The notes beneath the pieces were generated by a model. That model saw only the letters and a program-made list of their open reading frames with translations, did no database searches and was not told the origin of the DNA. Positions 1-36,446 of a DNA stretch of 64,000 bases are shown piece by piece. A program made the translations under genes and the position numbers. Source of the DNA: Rallus limicola (Eukaryota; Chordata; Aves; Gruiformes; Rallidae). Where the stretch lies: contig JAKCOZ010000040.1 in NCBI GenBank assembly GCA_022605955.1, positions 6,024,558 to 6,088,557 of the forward strand, written 5' to 3'. Every line of letters starts with the position of its first letter. Position 1 is the stretch's first letter.

Positions 1-3000
1 CCTGTAGTGGGGATGGAGGAGGTGGGTGTCCCTGGGGGGGCTGTGAAGGGGTCTCGGTGCTGGGGTGGGGCCGGGGCAGACAAAGAGGGTTGGGAGGGAG
101 TGTCGGCTGCCTGGGTGCATGGCAGCACCCTGCTTCTGCGGGGGGAGCTGCCCCAAAAGCAGGGCTGGGGTTTGGGGGTGGGGGGGAATCTCCTTGAGCA
201 CCCACCCACCCCCAGACTGGGGGTGTCTGCTGCTACCCGGCCTCACTTGAGGGTCTGTGCCTGGGTCCGTGCCTTGCACAGAACGGGGGACGCAGCCCCC
301 ACAGCCAGCGTGGGTCACGTCACCTCCCCAGTGAGGGTGGCACTGGGCAGACTGGGGAGGCCACACGGGGACCCAGGAGCCTTGGGGTCCACCCTCATCC
401 TGCCCCAGGCTGCTGCCTGCCCAACAGGGGCTGCTGGGGGTGTGTGGGCAGGACATAACCGTGTGTCCCTTCACTGGGGGGGTCACAAGGACCCCCAGAA
501 CCGGTGCTGCCAGGTGGAGAACGGGGGTGAATGGTCAGTGGGTGCAGATGGGGAGTGTGGGGGGGGGTGTCTCCGCTCCTTCCTATCGCTGGGACAGGCT
601 GGATGCTGGTGGGCCAGACCTGGGGGGGGGGGGGGGGGGGGCAGATTTCCTATTGAATCTTTCTGGGGGAGGTTGTGGCGCAGCCTGGCTGATGCAGGGG
701 GGGTCTGGGGCTGGAGGGACCCGCCGCAGGGCTGGGGGGATGCTGGGTGTAGGCGGAGGGCGGCCGGAGACGGGGTGCGGGCGTCCGGCTGCGCCCTGGC
801 AGGGAGGAAACGTCCCGTCACTCGCATCCGACTGTTTGTTCCCTCCAGCTGCTGGGATGGTTCCCGAGCCCGGAGCGGGGGAATAGTGGTGGTGGCAGTG
901 TTCCCATGGGGGTGTCCATCCCCTCACACCCCCCAACCCCAGCATTGGCACCAGCCCAGCGTGTTCCCAGAGCACAGGATCCCCCACCCCATTGCTGCGG
1001 GTGCTGCACCCCAGGGTGATGGGTGCTGCACCCCAGCATGGATGTTTCAGCATCCCATGGTGTCCGCTTGTGCCATGCCCATGGTTGTGTGAGGTGGGTT
1101 CTCAGCACCGCAGGAGCTGGCAGGCAGGATGTGCCCCATCAGCAGCATCAGGCCCCTGGGCTCTTCTCCAGCCCCGAGTTCCGGGCGCTCCCGCGGCGCT
1201 GGCCGGTGCCTGGGTCACTGGTGTGTTCTGGTGGTGCTGAGGTTTCTCCCGGCGCCTGGAGGAAGTCGTTGTTGACACAGACTTGCTTTAATTGTGTCAT
1301 GGAAAACTCACACTCAGCAGCTGGGGGCCGCAGGGTGGCAGCCCCGGTGTGCGCCCCACGGCACCGGCAAGGAAACGGCCGCTCAGGGTGGGCTTGGGGA
1401 GTGGGTGGGTGGGAGCTGGCACCATCCTGGGAGTGGGGGCATTGTGAGGATGTGCCAGAGCCCTTGGTGTGAGCATGGGTTGTGCCGTTTGCCTGGTTGG
1501 TTGTGTGTCCCTGGCACCCTCCCTGTGTAATAGAATCATAGAATCCCAGCCTGGTCTGGGTTGGGAGGGACCCCAAGGGTCACAGAGCTCCAACCCCCTG
1601 CCACAGGCAGGGCCACCAACCTCCAGGCCTGGAGCTACACAAGGTTGCCCAGGGCCCCATCCAACCTGGCCTTGGACACCCCCAGGGACAGGGCACCCAC
1701 CCCCTCTCTGGGCAGCCCCTGCCAGCCCCTCACCACTCTCTCTGGACAGAACTTCCCTGGGGTGCTCTGTGGATTTACCCCAGAGAGTGGCCACCCCCCC
1801 TCCCCAGCTTACCCCCTTGTCCCTTGGGGAGCCTGGTCCCTGCTGGGGAGCAGGGTGAGGATGGTGATGCTCACCATCTTGGGGTGCCACAGTGGGAGAC
1901 AGGAGCCCTTTGACCTCAGCCCCGTTGGCTCCAGCCCTGGTGCTGCCGGGGCCATCTGTCCTTCCCACCCCATGTCCCCACGGGCAGCAGCTGCGGGTCC
2001 CCCCGGGCATCCTGCGCCTCCTCCCACTTCCACATCCCATGTGGCTGTTTCCCTCCAGCATTGACCCCCCCCAGCCCAGGGCTGCACTGGGTTCCAGCCA
2101 TGCCCGTGCCATGCCACGTGCCTCAGCCGAGCCCTGGGTGACTCGGGGCTTGTGCCACGGTGTCACAGCCCCTCCTGCCACCGAAGTGCCTTTGAGGTGC
2201 CGTTTGGCACCCCGAGACTCAGGGATGGGAGTTAATTTACTTGACGGCTGCTTAATGACGCCTTCGGGATGCTCTCCTGGGGTCTGAGAGGTCTGAGCCA
2301 GGCCAGGCCCTGTCCGGCTGTCCCCATCCCTCTGTCCGCCAGGCCAGGCCCTGTCCGTCTGTCCTGCTGTTTCCCGTCTTCACTGCTTCCTTTCCCCGTG
2401 GGTCTGTGTCAGCCTTTGTCCCTCCGTCAGGCCCAACGCGGGTGTTTCCGTCTCGGTGTCTGCCTGTGCCAGCCTCCGTCACTCCTGTCCCCCTGTCCTG
2501 GTGTTTCCTGTCCGTCTGTCCTGCTGTGCCCCTCCTGCGTGGCTGGGCCTCGGCCTTGCTGGGCCGGTCCCTGTCCCACTGTCCCCGTCCTGTGATCCCT
2601 CTGTGCCCATCCTGGTCGGTTCTGTTCCCGGTCCATGTCCTTCTGTCCTGGCTTATCCTGGTGTCCTCTGGCCCTTGCCTGGTCCTGATCCCTGCGTGTC
2701 CCCTGCCATCCCCATCCCAGTCCCTGGCTGTCCCCTGCCTGGTGTGGGTCTCTGGATATCCCCTGCCATCCCCATCCTGGTCCCTGGCTCTTCCCACCCT
2801 GGCTGTCCCCTGTCATCCCAGTCTTGGTCCCTGGCTGTCCCCATCCCAGTCCCTGTGTGTCCCCTGCCATCCCTGGCTGTCCCTGGCCTGGTGTGGGTCC
2901 CTGGCTGTCCCTATCCCAATCCCTGTCTGTCCTCTGCCTGGTGTGGGTTCCTGGATGTCCCAGACAATCCCCATCCCAGTCCCTGGCTCTCCCCACCCTG

Positions 3001-3149
3001 GCTGCCCCCCGCCATCTCCACCCCGTTCCCTGCTGTCCCCTGCCCATCCCGGTGCCCGGGTGTCCCCACCCTGGTCCCTGCCATCCCCATCCCGGTCCCT
3101 GGCTGCCCCTCGCCATTCCCATCCCGGTCCCGGCTCTCCCCTGCCCATC
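1..3149. other. Upstream flank of ARHGAP23, no gene recognised
   Basis: GC-rich sequence with G runs (about 619-642), one CR1 fragment and, from about 2.29 kb, a C/T-rich minisatellite. Long open frames here have low-complexity or repeat-derived translations and no recognisable domain. Confidence 0.7.
1529..1775 (-). mobile_element. CR1 LINE 3'-end fragment, antisense to the window
   Basis: Starts with AATAGAATCATAGAATC, the complement of the ATTCTATG tail repeats of CR1, followed by the typical GGTTGGGAGGGACCCC...AGCTCCAACCCCCTGCCAC...GGGCCACCAACCTC consensus-like sequence. The 3' end is at the low coordinate, so the element lies on the minus strand. It is strongly 5'-truncated and non-coding, as most avian CR1 copies are. 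Confidence 0.9.
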
Positions 3150-3160
3150 GCGGTGCCCCG
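2286..3160. repeat. Degenerate C/T-rich minisatellite upstream of ARHGAP23
   Basis: Nearly 900 bp of irregular units built from GTCCCTGGCTGTCCCC and CATCCCAGTCCCTG, each about 15-30 bp. The minus-strand translation is a repeated G-T-G-M-G-M-A pattern. It runs into the CpG-dense promoter. Confidence 0.8.
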
Positions 3161-3505
3161 GTGCCCCCCATCCGTGCCCGCCCCGCTGCCGGAGCTCCCC
3201 CAGCGCCCGCTCCAGCCCCGCTGTGCCGGTGCCCGCCCCGCTCCGCTCCGGTGGCCGCGGTCCCTCCCGCCGGGGCGGGCCGTGCCGTGCCGTGCCGTGC
3301 CGTGCCGCGCCGCGCCCCGCCCGCTCCCTCCCGCCGCCGCGGGCGTCCGGCGGAGGCGGAGCCGCAACCGGGGCCGGGGCCGGGCCAGACCCGATCGTGG
3401 TGCGAGGCCGGGCCAGCCCGGACCGTGCCTTGCTGAGCCCAGCCGGGCTGAGCTGAGCCTTGCTAAGCCGGGCCGGACCGAGCCGAGCCCGGCCGCCGCG
3501 CCCCG

Positions 3506-30908
<27,403 letters not shown>

Positions 30909-31726
30909 CCCCCCAAGATGCCCCCGCCACGGCCCCCCCCCCCCCCTTAATTTAAGGACTCGCCTTCGTTCTTGTAATTTAATTGTGCTCTGGACAAGCT
31001 GCTGTTATTTAACGAGGCTCCGTGGTCCCCGTGAGCGGGTGGGACACAGCCACCTTGTCCCCATGGGGACACGCAGGGTGGGCAGGGCTGGGGGGGGGAT
31101 TGGCAGGGGCCTTGTGGGGACTGTCCCCACCCCAGGGGGTGGTGGCCCTGCCATCCCCAGCCGCAGCGGCGTGAAGTGCGGGCGCTTCCCTGGGTGCTGC
31201 GGCTGCCCTGGCCGGAGACCTTCCTGGCACTGGGGACCCTGGGGACCACCGGGGATCCTGGGGATCACCAGCAACCATGGGGACCCCTGCAGACCATGGG
31301 GACCACCAGCATAGGCCACGGGCACCATGCTCTTTGCCGGGGTGCAGCTGTGCTGGGGGGGGACCCTCAGTGTGATGGATGGGGGGGTGTTTGCATGGTG
31401 ACAAGAGGAGCTGCGGGGCAGGGAAGTGGGGGACATGAGCTCCCCATGAGCCACAGCCACCATCCAGCAGCGGCCAAGCCCCCCAGCCCCCTCCCCAACC
31501 CCACTCCCCTTCCTACCCACCCCAGGCCAGAAGCACTTTAGGAAGGGGATGCAGTGCAGCTGCCCGGGGTGGGATGTGGGGGGCACAGGGACCCCCAGCA
31601 TCACCACGTGGGCACACAGGGGGTGTTGGGGGGGGGGGGGGGGGTACCAAGTCACGTCACTGTTCTTTCTGTGTCGTTCTCATATGTCCCACAGGTACCC
31701 CCTGTACGACTGGTCCTGTCCCCAGC

Positions 31727-31734
31727 TGTAAATA
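31727..31734 (+). promoter_or_regulatory. Pumilio-type element in the ARHGAP23 3' UTR
   Basis: TGTAAATA is a perfect Pumilio response element (UGUANAUA) in the AT-richer part of the 3' UTR. Binding is inferred. Confidence 0.4.
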
Positions 31735-32078
31735 TCCCCCCCCATCCTGTGTAACATATTCCAAAGGATTTATAAGGATTTTTTAAAGAAGTTTCGCTCA
31801 GTTGAAAGGCCACCTTCCCCCCGCCCCCTCCCCACCCTGGGGGGGATGTGCTGGACCAGTGTTGACTTTTTAAACCCTCTTGCATGTGCCCCCACCCACC
31901 TAAACCCCTCCACTCCCCCCCCCCCCCCCCCGGTGTGTTGTACAACTCGGCTGTGGAGCTGGTATATGCAAACCTGCAATGGAACCAAAACCCCCCCCGC
32001 CCAAAACCCCCAACACCCCCCTCCTTCCCCGCTTCAGATGCTGCCCCCTCTCCCCCCATTCCCAGTCTATATATTGGA

Positions 32079-32084
32079 AATAAA
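32079..32084 (+). promoter_or_regulatory. Poly(A) signal of ARHGAP23
   Basis: Canonical AATAAA, followed within 25-50 nt by the GU/U-rich TGGTTTCCTGCTGTTATTG, a good downstream element. A second AATAAA at 32458-32463 is less well placed. Confidence 0.65.
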
Positions 32085-32105
32085 CTGGTTATTCAAGGAG
32101 GTGGT

Positions 32106-33400
32106 TTCCTGCTGTTATTGTTTCCATGGTTTGGGGGGGGTATACAGCCCCCCCCCCCCCCATTTCCCTGTGCCAGCAGCAGCTGGGGAAGGATTTCTCC
32201 CATTTTTATTTGTTTCTGGGTGGGGGAGGAAGGAAGGAGGTGGGAAACACCCTCCCCATTCCTCACCCACCGACCCATCCCTGGGGGCTGCGGGACCAAC
32301 GCCGGGATGTGGCATCCCCACCGTGAGCCCAGTGACACACCAAGGGACCAGACTGGGGGGACTGGGGGAGGGGGGTGGGGGTGGAAAAAGTGCTATAAAG
32401 GGGAGGAAAAAAAAAAAAAAGAAAGTAATTTTATTAAAGCCAGACACTCTGATAGAAAATAAAAGTACTGGAGGGAAAAGAAAAGGAAACAGCAACCCTT
32501 TGTCATCAGAGTTTGCGAGTCACAATGGTCACACAACTACCCATGGCATCCACAGCGACACAGGGACAGCGATGGGCACAGGGCGGGGGCGGCGGAGGGG
32601 GCCAGCCCCCCCATTCCCAACCCCTAAAACCCTCTCCCCCCGCCCCCGCCCTGTGCAAGGCCTTTTCATTGTATTTTATTCTTTTTTTTTTTTTAAATTT
32701 CCTGGTTTATTTGAATTTTTTTTGTACTTTTTTCTTTTTTTTTCTTTTTTTTTTTTTTTTCCTCTTTTAAAACAGTTCACAAGAAAAATTCATGCGGAGA
32801 GAGAGAGAGACACACGACGGCGTAGAAACCCCAAAACAGCCTCTAAAGAGTAGTAGGAACGTTGAGTCCTTTTTTTTTTTTATTATTATTATTATTTTGG
32901 CTTTTTTTCTTCTTTTTTTTTTCCTTTTTTTTCTTCTTTTTTCTTTATTTTTTCTTCTTTTTTTCTTCTTTTTTCTTTTTTTCTCCTTTATTTTCTCTTT
33001 TTCTCCTTTTTTTTCCTCCTTTTCCCCTCCTTTCTTTCTCCTTCTTCCCTCTTCTTTTTTTGCTCCTTTTTCCTCCTTTTTTAATCCTTTTTTCTCCTTT
33101 TTTCTCCTTTTTTCCTCCTTTTTTTCCTTTTTTCTCCTTTTTTCCTCCTTTTTTCTCCTTTTTTCCTCCATTTTTCCCACCTTTTTTCCTCCTTTTATTC
33201 TCCTTTTATTCTTCCTTTTCTCTCCTTTTTTCTCCTTTTTTTCTCCTTTTCTTTTTCTCCTTTTTTTTTATTTCTCTTTTTTTATTTATTTCTCCTTTTT
33301 TTTTTTTTTTGTCCTTTGAAAACTCTGAGCCTTTTTTATTTTTAAGCAACATCCAGACGAGTAAAGCGGGGTGCTCATGCAGCGGCGCCTCCGACACATG
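32106..33400. other. Gap between the convergent ends of ARHGAP23 and SRCIN1
   Basis: About 1.3 kb between the two preferred poly(A) sites. It contains an A run at 32407-32420, the long T-rich tract, and additional AATAAA words on the minus strand (32430-32435, 32675-32680, 32706-32711) that could give longer SRCIN1 transcripts. Confidence 0.55.
32681..33312. repeat. T-rich low-complexity tract (about 630 bp)
   Basis: Nearly pure pyrimidine on the plus strand after about 32880, built from T runs of 3-11 separated by C or CC, often as CTCCTTTTTT units. On the minus strand it is an A/G-rich tract with GGAGAAAAAAGG units. Long open frames here are only poly-Phe or poly-Lys artefacts. Confidence 0.9.
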
Positions 33401-33424
33401 CACGATGCAGGCAGCACGTTGCTC

Positions 33425-33430
33425 TTTATT
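33425..33430 (-). promoter_or_regulatory. Preferred poly(A) signal of SRCIN1
   Basis: Reads AATAAA on the minus strand and is followed on that strand by GAGCAACGTGCTGCCTGCAT and then a GTGCATGTGTC stretch, a GU-rich downstream element. It gives a 3' UTR of about 2.9 kb. Another AATAAA lies at 33335-33340. Confidence 0.5.
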
Positions 33431-34247
33431 TTTTCCTTATATTTTTTTTTGCACCATTTTCCTCTTTTTTTTGGTCTTTTTACATTTTTTTCTTTAAAAT
33501 CTCTTTTTCTTTTCCCCAGTTTAAACTGGGGTTGGTTTATCTTTTTTGCTCTTTGTTTCTTGGTTGCTTTGTCCTCTTTGCTTCTGCTCACGGACGGTTT
33601 GCATGATGCCATGAAAGGACGGACAGACGGACGCACACGCACGCAGAGACACACGCTCACAGAGAAACCAGCCTGATGGGGAGAGGGGAATTGGGGTGGG
33701 GGGGGTGGAAGAGGGAGGAGGAGGGGGGAAGAAATGGGTGCAAACCAGTGCTGGGCACCCCCCTCCTTTTCGCCCAGCGCTGGGCACCCCATCACCCAGC
33801 ACCCAGCACCACCCGCCTGGTCTGGAGGTGGTGGGGTGGGGGGGTCCCACGGGGTGGCACCCACCAGCAGCGATGCCTGAGAGGGGCAAAGCTGGGCTGC
33901 AGCAAAGGGAATGGGACCCCCCACACACACCCAAAAAACCCACCCCGAGCTTGCTACCAGTGGGATGGAGGGTGGCACATCCAGCCCCGTGGGAGCACCA
34001 GGATGGGGTGGGGGGTAGGCTGTGGAAGCAGAGGGGGGGGCTGGGGGAGAAGGGGGACAGCCCCCCCATCCCGGCCATACGAAGCTGTGGCTTTGCTACA
34101 GTGTTTTACTTTGGTACCAAGGAAAAATAATTTAAAAAATTAAATTAATTAAAAAAAAAAACAACTTCATCAAGTGACTACTATTGCTGCCGGGAAGTGG
34201 GTGCTGTCCCGACCCCGGGGATGACACCCATGGGGGTCAGCATCCCT

Positions 34248-34393
34248 GGGAGGAGGAGAGGAAGGGGAGAGGGAGGAGAGGGGAAGGGAGAGGGGAAGGG
34301 AGAGGGAAAGGGAAAGGGGAAGGAAGAGGGGAAAGGAGAGGGGAAGGAAGAGGGGAAAGGAGAGGGAGAAGGAGAGGGAGAAGGAGAGGAGAG
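34248..34393. repeat. 146-nt uninterrupted purine tract
   Basis: Only A and G on the plus strand, as GGGAAGGGAGAGG and GGAAGAGGGGAAAGGAGAGG units with mirror symmetry. In SRCIN1 mRNA it is a C/U-rich tract, a possible PTB/PCBP platform; as DNA it could form a triplex. Confidence 0.95.
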
Positions 34394-34619
34394 CACCCAG
34401 CCCCTTTTAACCCCCTGCTCCAGCGAGGGCTGGGAAACAGGGCTGGGATAAGGAAGGTGCTGGAGGGAGGATGCGAACTCAGCACGAGGGTTACGAAGCC
34501 ACTAAGAACCGACCCTCTCAAAACCACGAGGAGCTCTAGTCTAACCAGGGAAGAAATTCCACAGTTCCACCCCCCAAGATCCCAGATGGGAAGAGATTTA
34601 TTTCTTATTACTTTTTCCC

Positions 34620-34780
34620 CTTTTCTTTTTTTAAATATTTTTATATATATATTTATATTACGTATATTATATATATATAATATGTAAATATATTTTTTAA
34701 AACAATATAAAATGTTAAGACACTTCACTTAAATGTAAAGAGTTGCTTTTTGCAATCCAAAGAAATTGCATCATGGGTTT
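34620..34780 (-). other. AT-rich 3' UTR block with ATAT palindromes
   Basis: AT-only runs such as ATTATATATATATAATATGT sit beside less repetitive TAAGACACTTCACTTAAATG and TTGCAATCCAAAGAAATTGC. On the SRCIN1 strand this gives several AUUUA/UAUUUA-type words, typical of ELAV-bound neuronal 3' UTRs. Function is inferred. Confidence 0.45.
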
Positions 34781-35059
34781 GTGTTTTCTCTTTTTTTTTT
34801 TTTGCTTTTTTTTTGCTTTTTTTCCCTTTTTTTGGGCTTTTTTTTTGGCTTTTTTTTTCTTTTTCTCTTTGTTATTCCAAAAAAAGGCTCGTTCTTCTGT
34901 ACAAAAATGACTGGTATACAAAAAAAGAGGGGAGGGGGGGGAGGAAAAGAAGAAAAAAACCCTAATTTTAAATAAAAAACAAACAAAAAAAAAACCAACC
35001 CAACCAAAAACCAACCCAAACCCAAGGACAAACTCACCAACAAAGGAGTGATTGACAGA

Positions 35060-35120
35060 GCACACACGTATGTACACACACACACGCACACACGCACATA
35101 CATGTGCACACACCCCAATG
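35060..35120. repeat. Interrupted CA repeat
   Basis: ACACACACACGCACACACGC with ACATACATGTGCACAC extensions, in the SRCIN1 3' UTR. Confidence 0.85.
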
Positions 35121-36317
35121 CACACACCCGGCTGTGCTGATGGGTGGTGGATACACACCCCTGGGGACCCCCTGCCCCAGCTCAGGTCCCCAAGGTTTGG
35201 TGAGGTTGGGGCTGCTCCCCACCTGGGGAAGGGTGTGAAGCGGCGTAGGGAGGGGGGTCCCATCCAACACCTCAGCTGAAGTTGGGGGTTCTGGGGACCC
35301 ATCCCCGAGGGTGCTTGGGGAGAGGATGGGTGTCTCCACACAGTCAGAGACACCCCCCCCCTCCTGGAGCATCACAGCATCCCCCAGCCCCAGGAGACTT
35401 TGTAAAGTGCTACGTTACAGAGGGCAACGGGCAGCCCCGACTCGCCCCGTTCCCACCCCACCCAAACCTACACCCTCCTCTTTCTCTCCCTCTGGCACAT
35501 CTGGGCACCCCGAGGTGCCGCTCCCAGCTCCTTCCTCCCCAAACCCCCAACTGCTCCCCATCCCCGGGTAGTTGGTGGGCAGCCGGTGACAGTGATACCC
35601 CCTCGGGGTGGCACCCAGGGGCGCAGCCCGGCGTTACCCACCACCCGCCGCCGCGGCCCGGCCGCAGAGCCCAGCATCCTCTCCGTCGGCGTTGCTGCTG
35701 CTGGGATGCTGGAGGGCAGCAGGGGGGGCGAGCGGAGGGCTTGGGGGAGCATCTTCGGCAGCTGCTGTCTCCCACCTTGCCATGGTGGGACGGGTGCTGC
35801 CCGCCCAGGCAGCGGCGTTGGGTGCTGCCCGGCGTCCTCCTTGCTGGAAGCTGGTGGAACTGGTGGAGTGAAGCTTGGAGAGCTCTTAAATAAACAGCAA
35901 ACGGCAGGGTGGGAGAGGAGGGGGGGGAAGAAACCAAACCAGCAGCGTCCCAAAAGGGGATAAGAAAAGAATAAAAGAAGTGGGGGTGGTTTGGAGAGGG
36001 GGGTGTGTGAGGAGAAAGTAGAGAGAGAAACAGAAATTGGCTGGTTGGCCATTGCAGAGCGAGATGGGAGACAGAGGTCGGGCCGTGGGGGAGCAGAGGC
36101 GAGACACGAGGCCGGCCACATCGGAGCAAAAGACATTGATCAAGAAAAACCAGGGAGAGGAAAACCCAAACCCAAAACCCCAAACCAAAACACAACGAGA
36201 GGGACGGGTGGCGATCCCTCCAGGTGCCTCAAGAAGACAAGTCCCAGGGAGGAGGAGCCCAAGGAAGAGAGAAGCCCCAGGAGCAGGAGAGCGGTTGGGT
36301 GGAGCTGGCAAGGATGC

Positions 36318-36446
36318 TCAGAATGAGATGGAGGAGTTCCTTGCCCCAAAGGAAGTCAATACGGGGATGGATGTTCTGCCAGATGCGGGTTTTTCTGAGA
36401 CCGTGGGGGAAGAAGTCTCACTAGCCTCTTTAGATGGTCTAGCGGC
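36318..36446 (-). CDS. SRCIN1: SRCIN1 exon Q (last coding exon, stop)
   Basis: Encodes AARPSKEASETSSPTVSEKP, ASGRTSIPVLTSFGARNSSI, SF and TGA at 36318-36320, nearly identical to the human C-terminus. The acceptor TTTTCTTTCTAG follows an unusually long pyrimidine-rich intron end (36447-36600 as read on the minus strand). Only 43 codons, easily missed. Confidence 0.97.
   Translation of the reverse strand, partial: AARPSKEASETSSPTVSEKPASGRTSIPVLTSFGARNSSISF

Larger units (their letters stand above)
30909..32105 (+). other. ARHGAP23: ARHGAP23 3' UTR
   Basis: From the stop codon to shortly after AATAAA at 32079-32084, about 1.2 kb. It has a G run at about 31629-31642, an AT-richer block at 31690-31810 with TGTAAATA, and a C run near 31917. 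The end point is predicted, not observed. Confidence 0.65.
33401..36317 (-). other. SRCIN1: SRCIN1 3' UTR
   Basis: About 2.9 kb after the SRCIN1 stop codon. It includes a 146-nt pure purine/pyrimidine tract (34248-34393), an AT-rich palindromic block (34620-34780), T runs at 34790-34860 and CA repeats near 35065-35115. A proximal AATAAA on the minus strand at 34597-34602 could give a shorter form. The 3' boundary is a prediction. Confidence 0.55.

Noticed and set aside
1297..2181. 294-codon minus-strand open frame
   Set aside because: It runs through the CR1 fragment and GC-rich flank, with Gly/Pro/Arg-rich composition only; the frame is open because stops are rare in GC-rich DNA.
32792..33497. 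Phe-rich open frames that look like hydrophobic membrane proteins, and a Lys-rich frame on the other strand
   Set aside because: They are direct products of the T-rich tract (TTT and TTC codons, or AAA and AAG in reverse).
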